Source: an uncultured Clostridia bacterium
Lineage (GTDB): Bacteria; Bacillota; Clostridia; Christensenellales; Pumilibacteraceae
Assembly (NCBI GenBank): GCA_934229275.1
Contig: CAKQDN010000001.1
Span: 50,915-114,914 of the forward strand
Length of the DNA: 64,000 bases
Reading direction: 5' to 3'
This document shows positions 43,218 to 52,071 of this stretch, piece by piece. The notes under the pieces are model-generated. The model was not told the DNA's origin, ran no database searches, and saw only the letters and a list, made by a program, of their open reading frames with translations. The translations under genes and the position numbers were made by a program. The first letter of the stretch is position 1. Every line of letters starts with the position of its first letter.

Positions 43218-43363
43218 AATAAATACCTCCGAAAATTGAATTTGTTCGTTATTATTATGTCGGCCTTTTTGTTTTTAATGCGTCCGGCAAGGTCGGCTGT
43301 CAGTCGGATGTTATCCGCCGATTTACGTTCCTTTTTTGTGCCTCCTTTTCTTTTTTCGGCTAT

Positions 43364-43391
43364 ATTATAGCACTGTTTTTCCGTTTGTCAA
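43364..43391 (-). promoter_or_regulatory. hsp20 promoter with long leader
   Basis: Minus strand TTGACA (43391-43386), 16-base spacer, extended TGC-TATAAT (43369-43364). No CIRCE element (TTAGCACTC-N9-GAGTGCTAA) was found. The leader contains an internal GGAGG without a start codon and a GC-rich segment TCGGCGGATAACATCCGA. Confidence 0.7.
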
Positions 43392-43485
43392 GAGGTTTTT
43401 TTAAATTTTTTAAAAAATATTTTTCGGGAGCGTCCGACTGTTCGTTTTGCGCCTTAAAATCGCTTTTAGTCGCTTTTTTCGCTTA

Positions 43486-44541
43486 TTACTCTTTTTTGCC
43501 GTTTAATTTTCTTCTCATACGGTTTAATCTGCGGACGAAATTGCCGCTCGAAATAAAGTCGGCGAGCGCGTACTGATCGAGTACCGGCACCGAGCAATTG
43601 GTGTAGCCGAATTTTTTTTCGTATTCGCCGATAAGGCTGCCGGGCAGTATCATGTATCCCATGCGCACGGAAGGCGAAATGGTCGCCGAAAAAGTGTTGA
43701 GGTATATCACGCGGTCGGGACGGAGCGAATACAGCGTGTCCGAGTTTTGCCCGGGGAGAGCGAATTCGCTTGCGTAATCGTCCTCGACTATGTAAAAGTT
43801 TTTCTCTTCGGCGAGCGACAGATATTCGAACCGTTTTGCAGCCGACGTACTGACGAAAGAAGGGTAACTGCGGTAGGGCGTGACGTGCAGAACGTCGAAT
43901 TCGTTGCTTTTGAGAAGAGAGGAGGGTATTCCGTCTTTTCCGAGAGCGAGCGGCAGCACTTTTGCGCCCAGACTCTCGTACGTCTTTACGATGGTGCCGT
44001 AGCAGGGCTGCTCGGTTGCGTAAACCTTGTCGCGCCCGAGAAGTCGCACTGCGTTTTCGTAAAGTTGCTCGGCACCCGAACCGATTATTATGTTGCGCGG
44101 ATCCGCGTACGTCGAGCGGTATGCGTAAAGATACTCGGCTATCGCGTTGCGAAGAACGGCGCAGCCTTCCCCGGGAGCCTTGGTAAGCAGTTTTTTACCG
44201 TGCTCGCTCATGACTTTCCGAACCGAGCGGAACCACGCCGTTGAGAGATAATCGTCGAGCGAACAGTCGTCGGGTTCGGGCAGAAATTCGGGCTTTTTAT
44301 TGCCTCCGACCGCGCCCGACGGAGTAATCGCGCCGAGCGGAAGCACGAAATAGCCGCGTTTTTGCTCGGCACGGATATAGCCTTCTTCTTCGAGCATGCC
44401 GAGCGCTTTTTCCGCGGTTATAACACTGACGTTTTCGTTCATCGCGATCGTGCGCTTACCGGGTAGTTTCTCGCCGCTTTTGCGCTTGCCCGAAAGTATT
44501 GCCTCTTTATATTTGAGATATACCGAATAATATTTGTTCAT
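43486..44541 (-). CDS. GntR/MocR-type regulator (PdxR-like), C-terminally short
   Basis: 351 aa. An N-terminal GntR winged helix (KLPGKRTIAMNENVSVITAEKALGMLEEEGYI) is fused to an aminotransferase-like fold that would bind pyridoxal phosphate (SGAEQLYENAVRLLG, EQPCYGTIVKTYESLGA, EDDYASEF, TFSATISPSVRMGYMILP). Full-length MocR proteins have about 440-480 aa; this one stops just after the FVRRLNRMRR segment, so most of the C-terminal small domain is missing. The remaining 94 bases before the hsp20 promoter cannot hold it. It is divergent from a pyridoxal kinase gene, which fits vitamin B6 control. Confidence 0.85.
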   Translation of the reverse strand: MNKYYSVYLKYKEAILSGKRKSGEKLPGKRTIAMNENVSVITAEKALGMLEEEGYIRAEQKRGYFVLPLGAITPSGAVGGNKKPEFLPEPDDCSLDDYLSTAWFRSVRKVMSEHGKKLLTKAPGEGCAVLRNAIAEYLYAYRSTYADPRNIIIGSGAEQLYENAVRLLGRDKVYATEQPCYGTIVKTYESLGAKVLPLALGKDGIPSSLLKSNEFDVLHVTPYRSYPSFVSTSAAKRFEYLSLAEEKNFYIVEDDYASEFALPGQNSDTLYSLRPDRVIYLNTFSATISPSVRMGYMILPGSLIGEYEKKFGYTNCSVPVLDQYALADFISSGNFVRRLNRMRRKLNGKKE

Positions 44542-44575
44542 AACGCGCTCCTCATGCCGTCGTTTTGCTTTAATC

Positions 44576-44634
44576 TGGTCATATTAAATTAAACCGAATT
44601 GACCATTTACATATTACCACAAATGTGCTATAAT
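44576..44634 (+). promoter_or_regulatory. pdxK promoter and candidate PdxR operator
   Basis: An inverted repeat TGGTCA (44576-44581) / TGACCA (44600-44605) lies just before -35 TTACAT (44607), a 16-base spacer and extended TGC-TATAAT (44629). Confidence 0.55.
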
Positions 44635-44667
44635 GTAAAGAAAAATAAACGAAAAGAGGTTTTGTAA

Positions 44668-45516
44668 ATGAATAAAGACTACCCCAGAGTACTCACCGTT
44701 CAGGACATATCGTGCTTCGGACAGTGTTCGCTGACCGTCGCATTGCCTATTATATCGGCTTGCGGAGCGGAAACGTGCGTTTTGCCGTCCGCCGTTCTGT
44801 CAACGCACACATGCGGCTTTTCGGGCTATACTTTCCGCGATCTTACGAGCGATATGTCGCTTATCGAAAGGCACTGGCAAAAGGAAAATATCTCTTTCGA
44901 CGCAGTCTATACCGGCTATCTCGGAAGCGCGGAGCAGATAGGCTATGTGCTTGACATCGCGAAAAATTGCCTGAACGACGGCGGACTGCTCATCGTCGAT
45001 CCCGCGATGGCTGATAACGGCAAACTCTATCCCGGGTTCGACGCCGCTTTCGTCGAGGAAATGAAAAAACTTGCCGCGAAAGCCGATTTTCTGCTTCCCA
45101 ATCTCACCGAAGCGTGCCTGCTCACGGGAGCGGAGTATAAAACCGAGTACGACGAAAACTATATAAAGTCGGTTGCCGAAAAACTCTGTTCGCTCGGCGC
45201 GAAAACCGTCGTTCTCACCGGCGTCGGCTATAAAGAGGGAAAAACGGGCGTCGTGATTGCCTCCGCAGACGAATATTACTACTACGAACACGAAAAATTG
45301 TCCGACGGCTGCCACGGAACCGGCGACATTTATGCGTCCGCGTTTACGGGCGCGCTCGTCCGCGGAATAAACGCGCGCAAAGCCGCCGAAATCGCCGCGA
45401 ATTACGTTCTATGCTGCATAAAAGCCACCGCCGGCGACCCTTCTCACAAATACGGAGCGAAATTCGAAAAATCGCTGTTTAATCTCATCTCCGCCGTGCA
45501 GAAAGAAGCGGAGTAA
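44668..45516 (+). CDS. pdxK: Pyridoxal/pyridoxamine kinase
   Basis: 282-aa ribokinase-superfamily enzyme that phosphorylates B6 vitamers. Family features are DISCFGQCSLTVALPIISACG at the start, THTCGFSGYTFRDLT, DPAMADNGKLYPGF and the anion-hole/catalytic motif GCHGTGDIYASAF near residue 215. Length matches PdxK/PdxY. An AAAGAGGT site lies about ten bases before the ATG. It is divergent from the MocR-type regulator, an arrangement usual for PdxR control. Confidence 0.93.
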   Translation: MNKDYPRVLTVQDISCFGQCSLTVALPIISACGAETCVLPSAVLSTHTCGFSGYTFRDLTSDMSLIERHWQKENISFDAVYTGYLGSAEQIGYVLDIAKNCLNDGGLLIVDPAMADNGKLYPGFDAAFVEEMKKLAAKADFLLPNLTEACLLTGAEYKTEYDENYIKSVAEKLCSLGAKTVVLTGVGYKEGKTGVVIASADEYYYYEHEKLSDGCHGTGDIYASAFTGALVRGINARKAAEIAANYVLCCIKATAGDPSHKYGAKFEKSLFNLISAVQKEAE

Positions 45517-45550
45517 AAGTTATATAAAAGACAAACGTGCAATTAAAGCG

Positions 45551-45588
45551 AAGAACGACTTAAAGCCAAGTTAAGCCGTTCTTTTTTT
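45551..45588 (+). terminator. Terminator after pdxK
   Basis: Stem AGAACG-A-CTTAA/TTAAG-C-CGTTCT with a short loop and seven T. Confidence 0.8.
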
Positions 45589-45631
45589 ATGCCTGAAACT
45601 TTAAAAACTCACGGCTTTTGCGCATTAAAAA

Positions 45632-45661
45632 TTGGACTTTTTTTTCTCGGGGCGGTATAAT
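45632..45661 (+). promoter_or_regulatory. Promoter for the phosphoesterase gene
   Basis: TTGGAC at 45632, 18-base spacer, TATAAT at 45656, with an AAGGAG site before the ATG at 45690. Confidence 0.65.
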
Positions 45662-45689
45662 ATAGAAAAAACCTCACAAGGAGAGAAAA

Positions 45690-46799
45690 ATGGACTTTTT
45701 ATACTGCGATCCGAACGTGATGCTTATTAAATCCGACTACGAAATAGTGGTAAACACACTCGAAGAGGGCGTGTGCTATATCAAAGTGGGCAGACAGACT
45801 TTCCACGAAAATCATTCGGGAATCATGCCCAGCGTCACGCTCGTTCATAAATACGTCGTTCCGCAAAAACTGCTGAACAAATACAAAACCTACACCGTGT
45901 ACTACAAAAAAGTAGTCGAGCGCAAAAACAACTTCCCGGTTGTCGGCAGACTGCTGAAAAAGACCTATTCGTTCCGTCCCATCGAGAAAACCGACGACAT
46001 AAACGTATTCTACATCGCCGACATTCACACGCATTGGGACTATGCCGAAAAAGTTTCGTCCTATTTCGGCGACAAACTCGACTTATACATAGTAAACGGC
46101 GACTTCGGCGAGAGCAGCAGTTACGAGAATCTGCGCAGGCTCAATAAACTCATCGGAGATATTACGAAGGGCGAAATTCCGTCGCTGGTCGGCAGAGGCA
46201 ATCACGACACGCGCGGACTTTTGGCGGAAAAAGTCACCGATTATATGGCAACCGACGACGGACGCGCGTACTTCGAATTCTATGCCGGTCCGATTTCGGG
46301 CGTCATATTCGACTGCGGCGAGGACAAGTACGACAATCATCCCGAATACCGCTCGCTTAACTTTTTCGAGCAGTACAGAAAGGACGAACTCAAATACCTC
46401 AAAAAACTTAAACTCAAAGATTCGCAGTTCCGTTTTGCAGTGTGCCACGTTCCGTTCATGCACTCGTGCGCGATGAACGGTCAGTTCGACATTATGCCCG
46501 ACCTGTACGAAAAGTGGGGAGCGGAAGCCGACAAAATGGGCTTCGAATTCATGATTTGCGGTCACACGCACACCGTTCGCTATATCCGCGCAAACGGCGA
46601 CGAGGGCGACAAATTCGCGCATAACTACCCCGTAATAGTGGGCGTAACCAAGCGGCACGACTATTTGTCCGGCACCGCGCTTACGCTTAAAAAGAGCGGC
46701 TCGGTCATGCGGATCGTGGGCAGCGACGGCGACGTTTCGTCCGAATTCAGGGTTGCGGACGGCTTTACCGAGCGCGACGGAAAAGCGTTCGAAAAATAA
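45690..46799 (+). CDS. Calcineurin-like metallophosphoesterase
   Basis: 369 aa. An N-terminal beta-rich region of about 105 residues (not recognised; it resembles the Ig-like domain of purple acid phosphatases) precedes a metallophosphatase domain. Metal-ligand motifs are ADIHTHWD, NGDFGE, GRGNHDTR, the His in AVCHVPFMHS and CGHTHTVRY. No signal peptide is seen, so it should act inside the cell. The substrate is unknown. A beta-lactamase-fold gene follows by 13 bases with its own GGGAG, so they form a short operon. Confidence 0.88.
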   Translation: MDFLYCDPNVMLIKSDYEIVVNTLEEGVCYIKVGRQTFHENHSGIMPSVTLVHKYVVPQKLLNKYKTYTVYYKKVVERKNNFPVVGRLLKKTYSFRPIEKTDDINVFYIADIHTHWDYAEKVSSYFGDKLDLYIVNGDFGESSSYENLRRLNKLIGDITKGEIPSLVGRGNHDTRGLLAEKVTDYMATDDGRAYFEFYAGPISGVIFDCGEDKYDNHPEYRSLNFFEQYRKDELKYLKKLKLKDSQFRFAVCHVPFMHSCAMNGQFDIMPDLYEKWGAEADKMGFEFMICGHTHTVRYIRANGDEGDKFAHNYPVIVGVTKRHDYLSGTALTLKKSGSVMRIVGSDGDVSSEFRVADGFTERDGKAFEK

Positions 46800-46812
46800 T
46801 CGGGAGAAAAAT

Positions 46813-47682
46813 ATGATTTATTATAAAGCAAGCGAGTTTGTTTCTCCGTTAAAAGATAAAAATTTCAACGTTTACTTCGTCGCGACCGCCGATAAAGACG
46901 GCAATATCGAAAAAGCGACGGTAAACGACGCGAATCCGTGCTGTCAGTGCTATTCGGTTTCCAAAACCTTCACGGCATTGGCTGCCATGATATGCGTGGA
47001 CAAAGGCGTTCTGTCGCCCGAGAGCAAAGTGACGGAAGTCCTTCATAAATACCTGCCCGAAAAATACGACGAAAGGTGGAATAACGTCACGCTTCACGAC
47101 CTTCTTCGTCACCGCAGCGGACTGACTAGCGGTATTCTCGACGTCGACTGCTTGAACGCAAGCGAATTCGGAACGACCGACTACTTAAAACGCGTGTTCT
47201 CGCAAAGCGTCGAGGGGAAAACGGGCGAGCATTTCTGCTACACCGACGACGTGTTTTACCTCGCTTCCCGAATGGTTTCCGAGGCGTCCGGCGTCGAAAC
47301 GAGCGCTCTTCTTCGCGAACCGCTGATGAAAATCATGAATTTCCGTCAGTACGCCTGGTCGGTCTGCCCCGAAGGATACGCTATGGGCGGCACGGGAATG
47401 TTCCTTTGCACCGAGGATATGGTAAAACTCGGAGTGTTGCTGCTGCGCCGCGGCGACTGGTTCGGAACGCGCGTTATTTCGGAAAAAGCCGCCGATATGC
47501 TGCTTGAAAACTGTTACGGACTGGACTGCACAAACGAAAACGGCTGGGCTTTTAAAGGCGGAATGCGCGGTCAGGGACTTGCGATAAGCCGCGAAAAGAA
47601 TGCAGTCGTCGCCTGGCACGGCTACGGAAAATACGGTTGGCGCGAAGTTTTGTTCGCTCCCGAAAATCGGGAAAATCTGTAA
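46813..47682 (+). CDS. Serine hydrolase of the beta-lactamase/DD-peptidase (class C-like) family
   Basis: 289 aa. The SxxK active site is S48-K51 in CYSVSKTFTALAAMI, the second motif is YTD in HFCYTDDVFYLAS (about residue 142), and a His-x-Gly element AWHGYGKYGW is near the C-terminus in place of KTG. It lacks a signal peptide and is shorter than secreted class C enzymes (about 360 aa), so it is more likely an intracellular esterase or peptidase than an antibiotic-resistance enzyme. The start at 46813 follows GGGAG by six bases; the upstream ATG at 46753 lies within the phosphoesterase gene. Confidence 0.88.
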   Translation: MIYYKASEFVSPLKDKNFNVYFVATADKDGNIEKATVNDANPCCQCYSVSKTFTALAAMICVDKGVLSPESKVTEVLHKYLPEKYDERWNNVTLHDLLRHRSGLTSGILDVDCLNASEFGTTDYLKRVFSQSVEGKTGEHFCYTDDVFYLASRMVSEASGVETSALLREPLMKIMNFRQYAWSVCPEGYAMGGTGMFLCTEDMVKLGVLLLRRGDWFGTRVISEKAADMLLENCYGLDCTNENGWAFKGGMRGQGLAISREKNAVVAWHGYGKYGWREVLFAPENRENL

Positions 47683-47718
47683 TATCGTCGGATTCTGGCG
47701 GCAATATGTTAAAAAATA

Positions 47719-47747
47719 TTGACATTGCGCCGACTAAATGCTATAAT
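47719..47747 (+). promoter_or_regulatory. Consensus promoter for a lipoprotein gene
   Basis: Perfect TTGACA at 47719, 17-base spacer, perfect TATAAT at 47742. Confidence 0.85.
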
Positions 47748-47854
47748 TAACGTACTAAAAGCGATTCGGCGGCATATAAAACCGTTGAACATGCGAATCA
47801 TCCGCGGCGAAAAACTTTTTCGCGGCGGAAATACGGAAAGGAGAAGTAACAACA

Positions 47855-49426
47855 ATGAAAACAAAAAAAACTTTGCTTTGCGTCGCGCTCAGTCTCGTTC
47901 TGGCTTTTTGCGCTTGCGGCTTTACCGCTTGCGACAACAATCAGAACGGCGAAACTTACACCGTTGCGCAAAAGACCGAAAACTTCGCAAAATCGGTAAC
48001 CGAGATCAAAGAAGGCGAAGGATTCAACTTCAACATCGATAACGTAGCAGTTTCCGTCCCCGGACTGGAAATCAGTTACGTCGCGTTGGTCGAAGGAAAG
48101 GAAGAGTCCCGCGACGTGCTTTGCGATCTTAACGCCACGGCGACCGGAGAACTGTTCGTCGGAAAGGACAACGAGGGCGCGTTCACGCTCAAAGCGCACG
48201 CCAAACTTACCGCGGACATGAATAAAGCCGCAACAGAAACCGACGAAGAAGTCAGCGGAACGGTTTCGCACGGTGAACTCGAAGCGGCTCTGTATATCAA
48301 AGGCGAAAACGTTTACCTTAAATATACCATGAACACAACCTATCCCGGTATTCCCGAAGCGTATCGCGCTCTCAACAACGAAACCGGCACGCGGTCGGCG
48401 GTTCTGACGATCGAGCAGATCAAAGAAATGATTAAGTCGCTCATCGTCGATAAAATTCCCGACCTGCCCGAAATCAACGAAGGAATGCAGACCGCAATAA
48501 CCGCGATCGCGCAGGAAATAGAAAAACTCTACAACGAAAAAGTCGCTCCCGTGCTCGAAACCAAGAAGGCGGAATCCGACGCGAATATCGAAAAAGTCGT
48601 TGCCGCTCTTAAAAAGACGCTCATCGACGTTACAACCGACGGCGATATAGTAATCAAAACCAACAGCGCGAAACTGAAAGCGCTCAACAACGAACTCTAT
48701 ACCATGACGCTCGACAAACTTATCGATAAGTATGCCGGCGAAGGTACTTTCGCTTCCCTGAAAGCGGACGTCAACGCTCTTTTGGACTATACCGTGGGCG
48801 ACGTTTTAGCCAAACTCGCGGAATACGGCATCACCGAAGACGACATTTTCGGACTGCTCGATAACATAGCGGTCGAAATCGGCGGCGAAGGCTCTACCAT
48901 CGATCAACTGCTCGGCATGGAAGCAGGCGAACTGCGCAAGAAACTCGACGAAGAAAAAGATACCAAAATTCTCGCACTTATCAAAGAGGTCGTTCCCACA
49001 TTCGACGAAACAACCGTCCGTAGCGCAGTTGCCGTAGCGTTCACGCTCATGGAATCCAACACAACCTACGACATTATCGCAACCGTCGTGAATTCTTCCG
49101 CATCGGAAGGCAACGCTAAATTCGATAAAAAAGCCGTAAAGGAAAAAGTGGACACCGTTATCGACACTCTCGGCGAAATGCTGAAAGTCACGCTCACGCT
49201 CGACTCGAAGGGCAATTTCAAGTCGCTCAACGTCAAAGCAAGCGTAAACAAGGCGAACATCGTCGCTCTTATCGGATCGGATGCAGAAATTCCCGATTTG
49301 TCCGTTTCGGTCGAAATCACCGCACTTAAAGGCGCGTTTATCAATGCAGCCAACTATGATTACGACGCTATGGCAAACGAAATCGACAATCCTAAAACCG
49401 ACGAAGAAGCGCTTCTCGCAGCGTAA
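47855..49426 (+). CDS. Large helical lipoprotein of unknown function
   Basis: 523 aa. The lipoprotein signal MKTKKTLLCVALSLVLAFCA ends in lipobox FTAC with Cys26. The mature protein is acidic and mostly helical, with no Cys and no recognised domain. Segments such as GMQTAITAIAQEIEKLYNEK and KKAESDANIEKVVAALKK suggest amphipathic helices, with beta-like strands near both ends. Composition resembles substrate- or polymer-binding lipoproteins of Clostridia, but no family is assigned. It has a consensus promoter and AAAGGAG site and is monocistronic. Confidence 0.78.
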   Translation: MKTKKTLLCVALSLVLAFCACGFTACDNNQNGETYTVAQKTENFAKSVTEIKEGEGFNFNIDNVAVSVPGLEISYVALVEGKEESRDVLCDLNATATGELFVGKDNEGAFTLKAHAKLTADMNKAATETDEEVSGTVSHGELEAALYIKGENVYLKYTMNTTYPGIPEAYRALNNETGTRSAVLTIEQIKEMIKSLIVDKIPDLPEINEGMQTAITAIAQEIEKLYNEKVAPVLETKKAESDANIEKVVAALKKTLIDVTTDGDIVIKTNSAKLKALNNELYTMTLDKLIDKYAGEGTFASLKADVNALLDYTVGDVLAKLAEYGITEDDIFGLLDNIAVEIGGEGSTIDQLLGMEAGELRKKLDEEKDTKILALIKEVVPTFDETTVRSAVAVAFTLMESNTTYDIIATVVNSSASEGNAKFDKKAVKEKVDTVIDTLGEMLKVTLTLDSKGNFKSLNVKASVNKANIVALIGSDAEIPDLSVSVEITALKGAFINAANYDYDAMANEIDNPKTDEEALLAA

Positions 49427-49451
49427 ATAACGGAATTAAAACCAAATAATA

Positions 49452-49496
49452 AAAACGGGCAATCGGACCGGATTCGGTTGCTCGTTTTCGTTTTTA
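49452..49496 (+). terminator. Terminator after the lipoprotein gene
   Basis: Stem around ACGGGCAA/TTGCTCGT with a GC-rich inner part and loop, followed by TTTTCGTTTTT. Confidence 0.7.
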
Positions 49497-49526
49497 AAAG
49501 TGTTTTTTCAAGTAAAAACATTGACA

Positions 49527-49562
49527 TAAAAAACGCGGGAGCCGACCTGGCTTTCCGCGCTT
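49527..49562 (-). terminator. Terminator after leuS
   Basis: Minus strand stem GCGCGG..AGCC/GGCT..CCGCG, followed by six T. Confidence 0.75.
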
Positions 49563-49580
49563 TTCGTTTATTCTGCCGCT

Positions 49581-51998
49581 TTACACGACTATATTTACTA
49601 TTCTTCCGGGAATAACGATGACTTTTTTGGGCGTTTTGCCTTCGAGAAGAGCCACGACTTTGTCGTCCGAGAGAGCCAGTGCCTCGATTTCTTTCGGAGT
49701 CGCGCTCGTGGGAACGACCAGTTTACTCTTGACTCTGCTGTTGATCTGAAGTGCCAGTTCTACTTCGTCTTTAACCAGTTTTTTCGGGTCGAACACGGGG
49801 TATTCGGCGTACATAATAAAGCCTTCGCCGCCGAATTCGTGATAGAGTTCTTCCGCAACGTGAGGCATCATGGGCGCAATGAGACGTATAACCGTTTTCG
49901 CGGTGTCCTCGTACGACTTTTTCGAAACGCTGCCGTCCAGTTTGTACATGACGTTTACAAGTTCCATAAGACGAGCGACAGCCGTGTTGAACGAGAAGTT
50001 TTCGAGATTTTCGGAAATGTTCTTAATCGCGTAGTTGAGCGCGTATGCAAGTTCTTTTTCGCTGCCTGCGTCAACGTTCTTTTCCTCGTAGTCTTTCGCG
50101 TGGGTGATCGCGCGTTCCAGTCGGTCGGCGAATTTAGCGATTGACTTTAAACCCTCTTCGTTCCACGGACCGCCCTCTGTGTAGGAGAATCCGAACATAA
50201 GGTAAAGGCGGAAGATGTCCGAGCCGTACTCGGCGATGTATTTGTCGGGATTGATGATGTTGCCCTTGGACTTGCTCATTCTCGTGCCGTCGGGTCCGAG
50301 AATCACGCCCTGATGCACTAGCGAAAGGAACGGCTCGTCGAAGTCGATATAGCCCATGTCTTTAAGCGCCTTGGTGATGAATCGCGAGTAAAGCAGGTGA
50401 CTGCAAGCGTGTTCCGCGCCGCCGACGTATTTGTCAACGGGCAGCATTTTGTCGATTTTGTCCTTGTCGAACGCTTTTTCGGCGTTTTTGCTGTCCGCGT
50501 AACGCAGATAGTACCAACTCGAACAAACGAACGTGTCCAGTGTGTCGGGATCGCGCTTTGCGTCCGCGCCGCAGACGGGGCATTTAACGTTCATGAACTC
50601 GTCGCACGAGCCGAGCGGAGATTTTCCGTCGGGCGAGAATTTAACGTCGTAGGGAAGAGAAACGGGCAGGTCTTTTTCGGGTACCGGAACCGTGCCGCAG
50701 TGCGGACAGTGAATCATCGGTATGGGCGCACCCCAGTAACGCTGACGGGAAACCGACCAGTCGCGTATGCGGTAGTTGACCTTTTTGCCGCCTTTGCCGA
50801 GAGAAGCAAGTTTTTCGAGAATGGCGTTCTTCGCGTCCTCGGTTTTCATTCCCGAGAATTCGCCGCTGTTTACGCTGACGCCGTACGAGCAGAAGGGAAG
50901 AGCGTCGTCCTCGTCGTTTGAGCCTGCCACCACTCGCGTGATTTTAAGACCGTACTTCTGCGCGAAAACGTAGTCGCGCGCGTCGTGGGAAGGAACGCCC
51001 ATAACCGCGCCCGTGCCGTAGGAGCCGAGAACGTAGTCGCCGATCCACACGGGAACGCGTTCGCCGTTTATCGGATTGACGCAGTATGCGCCGGTGAAAA
51101 CGCCGGTTTTTTCTTTTGCGGTGGAAAGACGCTCGATTTCGCTCGCCTTTGCCGCTTCCGCTTTATAAGCCTCGACCGCGGCTTTCTGCTCTTCGGTCGT
51201 GATTTCGTTTACGAGCGGATGTTCGGGCGCCAGAACGACGTAACTAACGCCGAAAAGCGTGTCGGCGCGTGTCGTGAACACACGGAAATTCTCTCCGTTT
51301 TCGAGAGTGAATTCCACTTCGCCGCCCAAAGACTTACCGATCCAGTTTTTTTGCATGGTTTTGGTCTTTTCGGGCCAGTCGAGTTTGTCTATTCCTTCGA
51401 GCAGTTTTTCGGCGTAGTCGGTGATGCGGAAAAACCACTGAGTCATTTCCTTTCGCACGACTTCGCTGCCGCAACGTTCGCATTTGCCGTCCACGACCTG
51501 TTCGTTCGCGATGACGGTGTTGCACGAGGGGCACCAGTTGACGGGCGACAGTTTCTGATAGGCAAGACCGTGTTTGTAAAGTTGAATGAACAGCCACTGC
51601 GTCCACTTGTAGTATTCGGGAGAAGAAGTGTAGAGTTCCGCGTCCCAATCGAACATCGCGCCCATCTCTTTGAGTTGGCGCTCCATGGTGGAAATGTTTT
51701 TCATCGTGCTGTCGAGCGGATGAATACCCGTCTTTATCGCGTAGTTTTCCGCAGGTAGACCGAACGAGTCGAAGCCCATCGGCTGGAACACGTCGTAGCC
51801 CTTCATGCGCTTATAACGCGCGTGCGAGTCGGTTAAGCCGTAGTTGTACCAGTGACCGAGGTGCAGGTTTGCTCCCGACGGATAGGAAAACATTTCGAGA
51901 GTGTAGTATTTTTTCTTTTTCGGGTCGTTTTTAAAGTCGTTTACTTTGTTTTGCGACCATATTTCGTTCCATTTTTTTTCGATTGCTTTATAGTCCAT
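49581..51998 (-). CDS. leuS: Leucyl-tRNA synthetase
   Basis: 805-aa class I synthetase that charges tRNA-Leu. The HIGH motif is HLGHW in FSYPSGANLHLGHWYNYG (about residue 50) and the KMSKS motif is RMSKS in GTRMSKSKGNIINP (about residue 572). The CP1 editing domain lies between them (TRADTLFGVSYVVLAPEHPLV), as does a zinc-type Cys group CPSCNTVIANEQVVDGKCERCG. Length is typical of bacterial LeuRS. The leader is only about 25 nt, too short for a T-box, so T-box regulation is excluded here. Confidence 0.97.
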   Translation of the reverse strand: MDYKAIEKKWNEIWSQNKVNDFKNDPKKKKYYTLEMFSYPSGANLHLGHWYNYGLTDSHARYKRMKGYDVFQPMGFDSFGLPAENYAIKTGIHPLDSTMKNISTMERQLKEMGAMFDWDAELYTSSPEYYKWTQWLFIQLYKHGLAYQKLSPVNWCPSCNTVIANEQVVDGKCERCGSEVVRKEMTQWFFRITDYAEKLLEGIDKLDWPEKTKTMQKNWIGKSLGGEVEFTLENGENFRVFTTRADTLFGVSYVVLAPEHPLVNEITTEEQKAAVEAYKAEAAKASEIERLSTAKEKTGVFTGAYCVNPINGERVPVWIGDYVLGSYGTGAVMGVPSHDARDYVFAQKYGLKITRVVAGSNDEDDALPFCSYGVSVNSGEFSGMKTEDAKNAILEKLASLGKGGKKVNYRIRDWSVSRQRYWGAPIPMIHCPHCGTVPVPEKDLPVSLPYDVKFSPDGKSPLGSCDEFMNVKCPVCGADAKRDPDTLDTFVCSSWYYLRYADSKNAEKAFDKDKIDKMLPVDKYVGGAEHACSHLLYSRFITKALKDMGYIDFDEPFLSLVHQGVILGPDGTRMSKSKGNIINPDKYIAEYGSDIFRLYLMFGFSYTEGGPWNEEGLKSIAKFADRLERAITHAKDYEEKNVDAGSEKELAYALNYAIKNISENLENFSFNTAVARLMELVNVMYKLDGSVSKKSYEDTAKTVIRLIAPMMPHVAEELYHEFGGEGFIMYAEYPVFDPKKLVKDEVELALQINSRVKSKLVVPTSATPKEIEALALSDDKVVALLEGKTPKKVIVIPGRIVNIVV

Positions 51999-52027
51999 AA
52001 CGCGTTCTCCGTATAATTTACCGTATA

Positions 52028-52056
52028 ATTATAATGCTTTTAAAGCCGTTCGTCAA
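52028..52056 (-). promoter_or_regulatory. leuS promoter
   Basis: Minus strand TTGACG (52056-52051), 17-base spacer, TATAAT (52033-52028), short leader with GGAG before the ATG. Confidence 0.75.
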
Positions 52057-52071
52057 CCGTTTTCGCGCTCG

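Noticed and set aside
46813..47682. Antibiotic-resistance beta-lactamase
   Set aside because: The SxxK fold is present, but there is no signal peptide and the third motif is HGYG instead of KTG; an intracellular hydrolase is more likely.
51999..52060. T-box leader upstream of leuS
   Set aside because: The leader is only about 25-30 nt; there is no room for a T-box or antiterminator.
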